Assembly (NCBI GenBank): GCA_024516155.1
Contig: JAJJXM010000001.1
Span: 620,001-684,000, forward strand
Source of the DNA: Pyronema omphalodes
Taxonomy: Eukaryota > Ascomycota > Pezizomycetes > Pezizales > Pyronemataceae
Reading direction: 5' to 3'
Length of the DNA: 64,000 nucleotides
How positions within the stretch are numbered: position 1 is the stretch's first letter; the number at the start of each line of letters is the position of its first letter. Positions 48,692-60,303 of the stretch are shown piece after piece. The position numbers and the translations under genes were made by a program. Below the pieces are notes generated by a model. That model saw nothing but the letters and a program-made list of their open reading frames with translations, had not been told where the DNA came from and searched no databases.

Positions 48692-51600
48692 CTAGTGAAT
48701 AGCATCCAACTGCGTAATAGTCCTCCTTCTTTCAAGTCTCGCCTCCATACGTCTACTCTGAATTCTCGTCAAAGAATCTGGCATACCCTCCAGGGCCTGT
48801 TGCGAGACACCACTTAACGAGAAACCACTAGCAGTAACAGTATCCGCATTATCAAGGCTAGAACCATTAGGATCCAACGGATCCCTGGTAAGGTTTCTCG
48901 TACTTCTCATTTTCTCGAGATCCGCCTTATAACGGGGTCTGTTTAGGATTCCGGATCGGAATTCATTGGCTCCAACAAGAGTCTTGGCTAAATCTACTAG
49001 CTCTTCTAAATATTCGATACATTCTTCCAACGCCGCAGAAGAGGCGTTCCAGGAAAGGAACTTCAAGCGTAATGCGTGACGTGCTGCTTCGGCTGTGTCG
49101 GATGTCCGGGAATCAATGTTGCTGTGAGAAACGTCGTCATTGGTGTTTTCTTCAAGGAGGATTTGGCGAACCCGCAACACCATTCTTAGATGAGCGAGTC
49201 TTGCTGAGGGAAGAAACTGTGGGAGGGGTAGCTTTGTAGTCAAAGCCTCATGGACTACTGTTAAAGTAAGGGTAATAGCCGCAGCTACAGCGCGACGGTA
49301 GTTGTAAACTCTGGAGTTATATTCCTCCAAAACTGCGGAACCATAAGCTTGTCTGAGCTGTACCATGTTTTCCATACGGTCGACAATTTGGCGAAGTACG
49401 AAGATGATTTCTTTGTAAACCACGGCTTGGGGTGCAAAATTACCCTTCAAGCGTGGCTCTTGCTTGGTGAAGACAAGGAATGCTTCTGCAGTGCTCAGAC
49501 AGGCGGTGGCTTTCTTTTGCGCAATGGCAAAACGTTTAAATAAAGCGGGGCTAGCGGTGATGTTTCTGGTGTCGTCGACTCCGGATGCCATACAGGATTC
49601 CATTTTATTGATTTGGACGATGGCGGAGGCAAGATAGTCTTTAAGATGGACTCGGGCTTTGACTGGGAAGAGAACTAATTGGACCAAGGTGGCAATGGCT
49701 CCTCCTAAATTCTTGTTAGAGGTGAATTTGAACATGGAATGGGAAGTGTCTTACCAATCAACATAGTAACGACTCTCTTGTAAAAGTTCTCCTCTGAAGT
49801 ACCGGGGACAGTTTGAAGATGTGTAGACAACGCTACTACACACATAGAGATTGTGCAAACCATTCCGGCTTTCTGATATTTGGTTCCTAGCTGGACATAG
49901 TAGTTTGGAATTGTTCCCACCAACAGCATTGCTGCTATGGTAAATTCGTTTCCGTTCCTTGATTGATAGGCAGCATAACCCCAGGCAGATCCTACGACAG
50001 TTCCGGCTGTACGTAAGAAGAAAATCCAAATTGTGGAACCGACAGCGTTTTCAAAAACCAGGACAAAAATGAGCGGAGCCCAAACTGCAAGTCATTAGTA
50101 CAAAAATATCACCACTAACCACAGTAGGATACTTACCACCACGATTGAGATAAAACCATTGTACCCAGCCATGGACGAAAGCAGGCCAAGTAACAAGCAT
50201 AACTCCAAAGGTGAACTTGAAAGCATATAAAAACGCATCCGAGCTAGAAACCCAATCCAGAACTTTTCCAAGCATCCATCTTAACTTTCTCCATTTGCGG
50301 GCAATGTTTGATCCAGCAGCTCTAGATCTCCTGTAACGGGGCCGCTTAGTTCTTCTACGACTATCCACCAAATGTTCCCGAGACTCATTTCCAGGCTCAC
50401 GAGCAAAGGTCTCTCTCTCCGTCACTCGGACAGTATCAGGTTCTTCAGTTCCAGAGAACAACCACTTTCTGATTTTAATTCTGGGGAAATGAAGCGACTT
50501 GCGACCCTTTCGATCCTCTCGTGCTTCCACGAGAGTTCTAGAATGCTTGAGCATCTCCAGGGCATGGGTAGCACTTTGCCTCAGGTTCATGACGAAAGAA
50601 CTAATAAGAAACACTTCTTCACGCGGCATCAAGTCAACCTCGACATCGTGCTGATTAGGTTCTTGGAGGACTGCGGCAATTTCCAACGCTGCGGTAGAGG
50701 TACGTCCAAATTCTTCAATGGCTCCCTCGAGCCATTCAATGTGGACATCGACTTCAGGGAGCGGTATACCGGTGGGTTTACGCGCTCTACTGGAAGCCTT
50801 TCCGACAGCAGGGAGAGATGGAGTGTCGTAGGAGTAAGCAACGCAGGCGCTGACAATGTCCAAAGCACGACTAGTTGCTGCCTGAAGCTGACGAAGAGGT
50901 GCCTCGACACTGGTAATTGTTAGCATTTTACATGTGATAATTCTGCGGGACGCCGTACCGGATAAGCAAGGCTTTAAGCAGTTCTTCGTCAGCGGATTCC
51001 TCTCTCTGACTCCTGTACCAGTTGATGTCATATTTTCCACCGGGAGGGGCCCTGAGTTCTATTCCCATGAGTGCGTAGGCACTCTCGCAAGCGCCTACCA
51101 ATGAGAAGGTTTTTCCTGTAATATTCTTGATACCCTTTCTTGAGATGTGCTTCAGTTCTCGAGGCGCAAGAACTGAATATGCAAGCTCAAATGAGCACTC
51201 AGTATAGACTGCCTTAGTTGCCGCAACCTTCGCACGTAACTTCGCTTTCATATCCGTCAAATCTCTCAAACCAGCCACACACTGTTCGGGATCCTTTCCA
51301 ACGGAAAAGGCAATAAAGAGCTCTGCTGCGGCCTTCTGCACCTTTTGCACTTCCTGAAGCGTCTCAATGGTTGCCATACACAATTGTGTACTACCGAATT
51401 CGGGGAAGATGGAAACATTAACCAGTAACATCACAGCAACCGAAGTTAAAATCGGGTAGAAAAATTGGGTGGGAAACGTGTACGACACTTTAACTGCGGG
51501 TGATGTCTGTGTAACATGACGTTAGAATTCCACTCAATCCAAGGCAAGGAATAACCCACCAATCCAATCAAGACCGGAATAATCATGAGTAACACCATCA

Positions 51601-52438
51601 AGAACAACCTTGGAGTAGAAAGTCGAACATATCCGTGGATGAATGAGGCTATAATCACAAATAAAGCCTTGATTCCCATAGCCGCAGGAAGGTTCGTGTC
51701 GTGAACGAGTGACGAGAGGTAAGTTCCGAGTGAAGCCCATGCAACTCCGATTGCGGTTCCGATTGTAGCCATGGTAAGAGCTATACTTGGTCAGTAACTG
51801 AATAACCAAAGAAGAAGATTAACTCTACCTTCAACCATACCGCCCAAGCGACGCCCGGGGTGACCTAAAGGCATCATGAGTGACCAAATTTCATTATATA
51901 GACTCCACTACCTACCGAATCTACCCCAAAAGTGTCAGTAAAATCATCATAGGAAACGACATCCCCAAAAGGAGGGTTGGGACAAACACAAACACTGAAG
52001 TTATGCATGCTAGATATCCCGCCTTTCCATAAACACCTTCATATCATTAGTTGTCAGCAGTTGTTCAAAAATCTTGCCTCTCTTGCCCCACGGCGCACTG
52101 ACTTGTGATGTTCGGAATCAACATGATGATCACTGCACTCCTTGTTAGCTGTTACTCCTCCGCATATCCGCAATCCGAATTAACAAGAAGCCAACATACC
52201 GGTGATAATAGTTGCCAGAACACATTTGAAGATACGTCGGGGAAGGTTATCTGAGACACGCAGTATTAGCTATCATTCCAACAGCGTATGTCGCGAAGTT
52301 CTGAATCAAAACATGTCGCAGGCTGTCCAACTTGCCTCTTGTAATCTCAGTCCAAAAGTCGTTTCGTAACTTTGCTATCTTATCATGCCATATCGCATCC
52401 CATATTGAGACGGGCTGCTTCATGTTCGGCGGCGCCAT
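48692..52438 (-). CDS. FUSC/Bre4-type multispanning membrane protein (DUF2421-like)
   Basis: A multi-exon minus-strand gene. Supported exons: 52438-52336, 52250-52200, 52132-52103, 52036-about 51925, 51864-51829, 51780-51560, 51506-50959, 50909-50137, 50084-49755, 49704-48692. The predicted protein has an N-terminal cluster of membrane spans, a soluble linker rich in basic residues (about exon 8), a second membrane cluster (YAFKFTFGVMLVTWPAFV, WAPLIFVLVFENAVG, FTIAAMLLVGTIPNYYV) and a long helical cytosolic tail. This two-block layout is that of FUSC-like / aromatic acid exporter-type proteins and fungal Brefeldin A-sensitivity (Bre4) proteins; the substrate is unknown. Intron 1 appears to be GC-AG (GCAAGT donor). 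Between the fourth and fifth exons canonical splice sites leave the frame out by one base, so that junction, or the sequence there, is unresolved. Confidence 0.82.
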
Positions 52439-53171
52439 ATCTGGAGCTGCTCGTCGTGGTTGCTGAATCGCGTCTGGTCGTCATAAAGGGAAAAAAAAGC
52501 TAGCAGCTATAGCTTACGAGTCGAACCATGCCGCGATGAATACCGATCTACATGAAAATTTCTAAGACGGTCTGCTTTCTCAACACTTGCCCTTGTTGCA
52601 GCTAAAAAAGCTCGGCAGTGGTGGGGCCTATGCCCAGAGGGGCTTGATGGAGGGGCCTCTAACCGATAGATCTGATCCGGGGGGTCTTTTCAGAGGGCAT
52701 CACGGGCTGCTGTAGAATTCCGGACGGATGATGAAGCCTATCACGGGTTCGATTGTCTCTGAAATTGTATTTGCAGGATCACCGGTGAAGATCAATCGAA
52801 ACCAAGCAAATATTGTGGCTGATCAGAAGCAAGGGAGCTGTTTGGGAGCTTTGCTTCCAGAATTTCTGGGCGGGTTCTTAGCAAACTTGATGGGATGATA
52901 TGCTGCGATATGAATGGTGGATATGCACCGCAGGGAAAAAGGGTCGCTAAACTGTATTCAGGGAAACCGCCCTTCCATCTGCCAGCCGTTGAGACTTGCG
53001 GCTGAGCAGGCAGTAGTCAGCCAGCCAGCTGAGCCGCGCGTAATTAGTCCCCGCACTGCCAGGGAAGGAGCATCTCATCAGCATCAGCATCAGCATCTTA
53101 ACCGTAGGGCCGAAACGACAGGCAGAAACGGACGACGACGACTGTACAAATATTACCCAACCGCTATCACC
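52439..53171. promoter_or_regulatory. divergent promoter region, FUSC gene / IST1
   Basis: 733 bp between two start codons, holding both promoters. A CATCAG hexamer is repeated near 53076-53098, inside the probable IST1 leader. No named element was recognised. Confidence 0.5.
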
Positions 53172-54232
53172 ATGCCACCTATTAACCCTCTCACAGTCAG
53201 TAAATATGCTCTCCTCTATCACACGCTCTCCCAAGAAAAAACAGCTAACCCCGCCCCTAGTCCAAGCTCAAGGTCCAACTCAAGCTCGCTATAGCACGTC
53301 TACGGATATGGCAACAAAAAGAAACCGCATTATCAAAAGTCGCTCGACGCGAGATGTCATCCCTCCTCGAAGCCGGTAAAGAAGCCAGTGCAAGAATTCG
53401 AGTTGAAAATATCATCAGACAAGATATAAATGTTGAGCTTATGGAGATGCTGGAGCTATATTGCGAGCTGATTTTAGCAAGGATTGGTTTGATGGAATCC
53501 AAGTAAGCTTTTTTTTTCACTGCATGTGCATTTATGGATTCCATCTATCTTTATTGGATAGGGTTTATGGAGTTTCTTTTTTTTTTTTTAAGGTTTCACC
53601 GAATGGCTGCTAATCATGTCTTCAGAGAATGTGACCCAGGCCTCGAAGAAGCAGTCAAAACCCTCCTCTACGCTGCCCCACGCATGGAAATCAAAGAACT
53701 CACCGTAATTCGTCAACTCCTCGCCGAAAAATACGGCAAAGAATTCGCCCTATCAGCCATGGAGAATCTAGACTCAAAAGTCTCACCCCGGGTTGTGAAA
53801 AAGCTCCGAGTCGACCCACCGGAAGAACAGCTTGTCACCCTGTACCTAAAAGAAATCGCACGTGCCTATGGAGTACCATATATGCAAACACCTCCAGGAT
53901 CACCGCCACCGGAATTCGACGACGACGAAGAGCCAGGTAGTGGAGGAATCGGTGTTAAATTAATGGAAGAGCCAATCGCAATACCAGCCGACTCAAAGGC
54001 CGCTGAGCTTGTCAAGGCAACGATTCCAAAAGAAGGAAGGGCCCCTATAAATGTGGCACCTCCTTCCCCGTCAAGTGAAAATGTTCATCCAACGATTAAA
54101 TTACCGGAGGCTCCGAAGATGGGGAGTTTAGGACAGGTGAAACCACAGGTTGTGAGGAGGCCTGTGGCGCAAAAGGCAGACAGCACGGATGATGACTTGG
54201 CTAGGAGGTTTGCGGCTTTGAAGAGGCCATAA
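53172..54232 (+). CDS. IST1: IST1, regulator of ESCRT-III / Vps4
   Basis: Three exons (53172-53195, 53261-53502, 53626-54232) encode 290 residues. The first coding exon is only eight codons; exon 2 then opens directly into KLKVQLKLAIARLRIWQQKE, the conserved start of the Ist1 helical domain (to about residue 175), with LYCELILARIGL and ECDPGLEEAVKTLLYAAPR following. Ist1 binds ESCRT-III and recruits or tunes the Vps4 ATPase at endosomes and in abscission. The C-terminus DDDLARRFAALKR (about 276-288) matches a MIT-interacting motif. The exon 3 start at 53626 follows a GCTAATC branch point and restores the family sequence. An acceptor at 53592, 33 nt earlier, is also in frame and would add 11 residues. 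The gene is divergent from the FUSC gene and convergent with TAM41. Confidence 0.93.
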
Positions 54233-54738
54233 ACTGGGGGTTATGACTTCTTCTTTTGGTTTAATGATGGCTATTGAGCGCTTCTTTAACATGGGGTTTT
54301 CACTAGGTGGTTTTTTTCTTTTTGGGTTGTGTTATGGCATACGGCGTGTTGGATGATTCATTACTCGCTTCGTTTGACTTCATGAAATAAATACATAACG
54401 AAAGTACAAGGTAACTGTTACGCAAAAATGCGAAAAACTTCAGCTGCTGTAAGGCTTAGCGAACATGCATGATCGTCCAACCTTAAACGAATGACTCTAC
54501 ATACATAACCTCTCGCTCTTTCCAAAAACACCAACCATGCACCGGCTTCACCAACCAAACTTGTGTCATATTTTACCATGCCAACAAGATGCTCCTTACT
54601 TATTACCCAAGTCATTATCACTCTACCTGCCACCAAAAAACGCCCCAAAAAAAACAACCCTTCCCAGCCCCAATCGTATTCCGCCACCAACTTTTCGTTA
54701 TCATCAAACACCCCTCCTGAAATGGTCCTGTGGATTTC
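54233..54738. other. convergent spacer IST1 / TAM41
   Basis: 506 bp between two 3' ends. No gene or distinct motif is seen. Confidence 0.5.
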
Positions 54739-56206
54739 TTACTTCCCACTCTTCTTACTCTCCCTATACTTCCCGAACTTTTCTCCCAAATAATGCCAAC
54801 TCTTTATGGGACCCGCAGTTAGCAGTCCCTTAATAGACTGCGTAGTAGAAGGCCATTTAACCGTATCTCTAATAGCTTCCGCCACCTGATTTTTCAACGC
54901 AGGATCCATAGCAATTCTTCTCTCCCATTCTCCTCCTTCCTTCTTAACCATACGTTCCTGATCCTCATCTCTTCCCACCAACTTCATAAACTCTCCTCTC
55001 GGTATTCCATACTCCTTCTGGAACCCAAAATAAAGTTTCTCACGGAAACTTGTTGGAAGTCGACGAACCATATTTCCTCTTCTGATAGGGTCTACATCTT
55101 GCACTAACCAAGTATTCTTCGGCTCATCAGTCCATTTTGTTGACTGCGAGGAGTTTTTGAAGGAAACATTAGGAAGCTGATCAATTAACGGAGAGTATAG
55201 TTGACGTAACATAGATAGTTGGTTGGTGACTATATTGGAGACTTTATGTGGGTTTTCTGCCGCCATAGACATCCGGGGATCACCCATGTAGGAGAGTGAA
55301 CAGATGGTGGTGTATAATTGTAGCTCGGTGAATTCTTCGGGAAGGAGTAGGAGGGCGACTCGAACGGCGGAGAGAAGGTTTATTTGGTTGGCTAGAAGGA
55401 CTTTGGGGTCTTTACGTAGGATTTTGACGGGCTTGTGGAGACGTCCGGCGAGGTATAGGGTGTCCCAGTTGGTGAGATCCCGGCAGAGAGTGTCGATTGA
55501 AACAACGCCGTATTTTACCATCTGGGATAGGTAAGCTATGCCAGAGCTTCGATGGGTGATTGACAGGTCTTTGACATGTCTTTAACGAGGGTATAAGGAT
55601 ACTTACAACACCGCCGATGTCCACATACGGATTAAAATATACTCCAGCACCCAACTTTTCTTGGGTTACTGCAACAGCTCTACTTCCAAAGCTTCCCAGA
55701 AAACTATAATGATCTCTATGCTGTTTCAAATTTATACTATGCCAGTGCTGAGGATAAGTTACCCCAAAGATAAGATCAATCATTGGAGGTTTCCCCCCGG
55801 CGCTTCTTGTCCCTTGAGAGAAAACTCCAGATCCATATGCAATAGCCCATCTAACAGGTGCTTCAAATTGCCACAGTAGTTGCCGTAATCTTTCTTTAGT
55901 TTCATCGCTCACATGCATAATTTGGTTCCTACCAAAGTTAGGAGGAAGAGAAGAGTAATCATCGTTAGATTCGAAATCGAGAGGTAAAGGAGCAGAAGTT
56001 GACTCTGAAGTTTTGGAGGTAGGTTGGATGTTATAGCGTGAGGAATAGCTGGTGAAGGATCGATATTCTGGTCGACTAATCCTACTTCTAGCTTGTCGCA
56101 AGATTCGCGGTACACGCTGAATTGGGGTTTAGCATTTGAAGCTTATGTTGAGTTTGGTGAGGATACGTTGGAAGATCCTTCAACGCACCGAGATGTAGAG
56201 ACTCAT
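54739..56206 (-). CDS. TAM41: TAM41, mitochondrial phosphatidate cytidylyltransferase
   Basis: Three exons on the minus strand (56206-56189, 56116-55607, 55521-54739) encode 436 residues. Tam41 makes CDP-diacylglycerol from phosphatidic acid and CTP at the mitochondrial inner membrane, feeding cardiolipin synthesis. The N-terminus is Arg/Ser-rich without acidic residues, fitting a mitochondrial presequence. The nucleotidyltransferase core shows WAIAYGSGVFSQG and MIDLIFGV with its metal-binding Asp, then FNPYVDIGG, VKYGVVSIDTL and WDTLYLAGRLHKPV. The open frame of exon 2 has no ATG, being closed upstream by TAA. A TGCTAAAC branch point and CAG at its edge therefore point to a six-codon first exon (ATG at 56206, donor GTGCGT). 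That first exon is inferred; the rest is firm. It is divergent from BIR1. Confidence 0.92.
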
Positions 56207-57231
56207 GATATCGCGGGGGCGATGACGACAGGGACGACGGTTGACTGAACGAATTGAGCGCCGAAGCGATGTGCCATAGACCGGCGCGGAAGGTTCGGTT
56301 ATGAGGGAGGGAGAGAGGGCTAGGTCTAGTCAACTGCTAGGAAAAATGACTGATGGCTTATGGTCGTGTTCGGGCCAGGCGGCAAGGTGGGGCGGTGAGT
56401 GATATGCGGAGATGTGGTGGGTTTGAAAAAGTTACGCCTTTATGATGAAGTGAGTGAGTGAATGATTGAGTGGTGAGACTCGTGATTCGAGGTTCACATG
56501 TAACTTTTCGAGGTCAGGTCGCTGGCGCGTTCTGGGGAAATCTATTTCTGGGGCGCCATTAAAACCATGAAACTTTATTTCGCTTTATAGAGAAAACCAA
56601 GGCGTTTTCACCTCGGCAATGAAACAATTACTTGCTCTGCTCTACGAACAAGCGGGACAGGCGAATATTTCGTCATCAGCGGTGTGCATCCAGAGGAAGT
56701 TTCCGTAGAAACGTCCAATTGACCGCTTAGGTAATATTCATTATTTGGCTAAATACGAAGCTATCAATTGATGGCCTCATAAACATTGTAATCATCATAC
56801 TGTCTGGTAAACAAATAAAGAAAGAAGCTTTTTAACATTTTTCTTTCGCTTTAAAGTTGTGGTGGTTCAGTGGTTTATCGCGCGTCAGTGTGCAATTCAG
56901 CTGCTGCTGTGGAACAAAGCTCTAAATTTTGAATGGGCCACGCGAATCTGCCTCCCGTCTCCCGCACTACTCAAACACAGCAGACTGACAGACGCCCAGC
57001 ACAAGTGACACGACAACAATCAACAACAACAAATTACAGCGAACCAGTGAATCGACGAGGCGTCCGTCACGACTTCCCCTAAGACGACCACGGCCGCCGC
57101 ACGTTGTTATAGCTGTCGCTCGTTTCGAAAGCAGCAATCCTCACCTCCGCTCAGGAGGATTGTCTGTTCAAACTCCGCAATTCACAAATTGAGTTGACCG
57201 CGTCGGGAATTCGAAAAACACCACCACCGCA
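56207..57231. promoter_or_regulatory. divergent promoter region, TAM41 / BIR1
   Basis: 1.0 kb between start codons. The BIR1 side has CAACAA-rich leader-like sequence (about 57010-57035) and an imperfect inverted repeat around CCTCACCTCCGCTCAGGAGG (57140-57160). No gene. Confidence 0.5.
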
Positions 57232-60200
57232 ATGGCCACGAAAGACTACTTTATAGAATCCGCACGTCTCGCGTCATTCCGCTCGCTGCGAAGAGTCTCG
57301 CTAGGTGCCAACGCCAAAGCCACAAAATGGCCGCACAAGAACAGCATGCCGCCAAAGAGCGTAGGGTTATCGTCTCCTGCGCAAGTTCCCCGCTGACTCC
57401 ACACAGTTTGCGGCAGCTGGATTCTTCTTCGACCCGGGCCCCGATCACAATGATACTGTTACCTGCTACTTGTGTCACAAATCGCTAGATGGGTGGGAAC
57501 GTGGAGATGATCCTGTCGCCGAACATATTAAGCATTCCGCAGACTGTGGTTGGGCTTTAACAGCTGCTACACAAGCGAAAAAGTCGGAAGATCACGATTG
57601 CGACCCACACAGCGAAAAATTTCGCATGGCGCGCCTGATGACCTTTGGTCAAGGACGGTGGCCATACGAGGATTCCGAAAACCTAAATATCATTCAGGTA
57701 AAGGGCACTGTGGGCCCTGAGGGTGGCCTACAAGAGCTGACCAGAGGATAGATGGTGAATGCAGGTTTTCATTACGCACCCATGAAAGACAATGCCGACC
57801 ATTGTTTATGTCCCTTCTGCCATGTATCAGTGGCCAATTTTGAGCCAGAAGATGATCCAAGGTGCGCCGCTACATTCCTTTTGTTATTATCAACTGAGGC
57901 TTAATTTCCCCCAGAGATGAGCATCACAGACGCGCCCCAGAATGTTACTTCTTCAAGACGGAAAATGCTACAAAGCCGGCAAAACGAGCCCCTCGTACTT
58001 CGAATGTACCGAAGGGACGGACGAGACGCGCATCTCACGCTAAAAGCGTGATTGACTCTCCGGAAGCACCAGCTCCCATACCGATGATGGAAACAACCGA
58101 AGACGAAGAACCCGCACCAAAGCCCGTTCGCAGAAAACGAACTTCCTCCGTAAAACCAAAAGAAGCACCGAAGAGAGCTACTCGGAAAAAGACTGTTGTA
58201 CCAGACTATGCCGAGTCCAGTCGTACAATGTCTGATACGGAAGACTCGCAAAGGGGACAAAAGCGACCTAGTAGTGCTATTTCCCAAGAGCCTGTTATCA
58301 TGTACGACGGTATGGTTGATACGGATGATGAAAGCTCTGAAATTGTCGTCCCGCCAAAGAAGCGTGTTACTCGCTCTAGTATGGCAAGAAGCAATGAACT
58401 TCCCACCCAGGCGGCCCCTAGGCGGCAAAGAGCGACCCGTGCAAGTATATCTCGGAACACCACCGAGCCTGATGTGAATTTGACAGATATGGAAGAGGCT
58501 GGAGATTACAAGCCCAGGAAGCGCGGAATAGCTTCACAAAAATCCAAGGCTTCTCAGCCCAGAACCCCAGCTCTTCACAGAACATATGCACCCGCAGATG
58601 GAGACAATAGTCAATTGGACGCTGATATCCCCGATGATATTCGCAACGAGCCAGTGACGGAGCACCAAACACCGTTTGTTCGTCCCCTCACGAAACCATT
58701 GACTAGATCCAGAGCAAGTATTATGGTAGAAGAGCAATCCAGGAATGCTCCCGGCGATGTCCTTATCCACACTGGTCGGAAACCAAAGGCAGCCCTCGGA
58801 GATTTTGGAACCCCTAGAGGGAAGACCCCTATGAAGCCTTTCTTCAGGGACACTGAAATGGATTATTCGATACCCATCAATCTACCAAAGCATCTTGCTC
58901 AGGATGAGGACCCGAGTGATGCACCATCCATGACTGAGGATGAACCTATGCCTCCACCTCAGTCACTTCCTAAGAGGCGTGGCCGTCCCCGGAAAAACTC
59001 CGTCGACCCGACCAAAGTGGAGGATCCAGTTCCTAAGCGGACTAGAGTTACAAAAAACAAGAAGGCCACCGCCACTAGCACCCGGAGCCGGAGTGAGACA
59101 GTAGATAGCGAGCGCCCACAGACCCTGGAGACACCAACGGAGGAGCCCTCAAGGACGCACACGCCGGTACCATCACAGCCAATACTGGAACCTATTGTTC
59201 CACCAAAATCTGGAAGAAAAATGGAGCCCACTCCTAGGAAGCGCGAACAGACCCCGGACCAGGAAATAGAAATGGAGCAACAGCAGCACTCACCGGACCC
59301 TTCCGAGCAACAGCTCATGATGGAGATGGCAGTTGATAACAATGATTCCGATTCTGGGAGTGTTGTTCGTCATGCAATTCTAGATGTGCGTGGCTCATTC
59401 AGGGTGTATCATGGTCTTGTGGCTGATAGTGAACAGGAGGAGGGAATTAGCGGTAGAAATAGCCCTATAGCTTCTATTACCGACCAAGAACTGGACCATA
59501 TGGAAGATGAACCCTCAGGACCTGAGGGAACTGAAGCAAGCGAAGGACCTAGAGGAACCAAGGGAACCAGAGGATTTACAAATGTCGAAAGAGTAGAAGA
59601 CGTCGAAGTCTACGAAGAATCCAAGGCGATGGAGACACAAGAGACGGAAGCTAATCACATAGACGATAACAATGCCCCCAGCTCTCCCTTCCCGGAAGCT
59701 AATCGTTTAGAAGATTCCATCCCCCCCAGCTCTCCCTTCCTGGAATTCCCCAATCCCTCTACCCTAGAATCTGCTGAACAAGAACAAACTCAAGCCCAAG
59801 AACCTCAAGAGATGGAAATCGAGCCGGAGCCTTTAGATCTCGTAGTAGCATCAGCACCCTCAGCACCCGCCACTCCTGAGCGACCCATAATCCTAGCCCC
59901 AAGCCCTAAGAAAGATCTTGTCCTCGCCCCTGCATTGGCACCTACACCAAAACGGTCCTCCCCCCAGAGACCTCGTTCTCCGCTATCTCCCGTGAGAAGA
60001 CAGCTTCGTCTTAACCCTGAAGGTAGCCCAGCGAGAATGGCACCAGCTCCAGCAATCAGAACCTCAAGACCATTTGTACACGAGGATTTCGATGTTGCGC
60101 AGGTTTTATCCGAGCTCGAGGATGAGGAGCCCGGGTTGGGTTTGACGGAACAGGAGAGGAATATGACTGTTGCAAGATGGATTAAATGGAATGAGAAGAA

Positions 60201-60303
60201 TGCCCAGCAGAGATTACAGATGGGGGCTGAAAGGATGATTTCTATGCTTGAACAGAAGGGAAGAGAGGCGAGAGAGGCTATTGAGGCAATGGAGATTGCG
60301 TAG
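57232..60303 (+). CDS. BIR1: BIR1/survivin-type chromosomal passenger complex protein
   Basis: Four exons (57232-57360, 57407-57697, 57752-57861, 57915-60303) encode 972 residues, close to yeast Bir1 (954). Bir1 targets Aurora kinase and INCENP to centromeres and the spindle midzone. Two BIR zinc domains are visible. The first has ligands C63/C66/H83/C90 after ARLASF and TKWPHK. The second has C160/C163/H180/C187 and is assembled across two introns, in CPFCHVSV...EPEDDP and RRAPECYFF. Both follow the C-x2-C-x16-H-x6-C pattern. The long middle is disordered, with many basic patches and SP/TP sites, as expected for a CDK-regulated tail. The C-terminal helix VARWIKWNEKNAQQRLQ to the end matches the conserved survivin-like helix that binds INCENP and Borealin partners. 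Introns are 46-54 nt. BLI-3 follows 1.7 kb downstream. Confidence 0.96.

Noticed and set aside
43027..60303. A functional cluster for cytokinesis (SYP1, IST1, BIR1)
   Set aside because: All three have roles in septation or abscission in other organisms, but they are interleaved with unrelated genes and each is an ordinary housekeeping locus.
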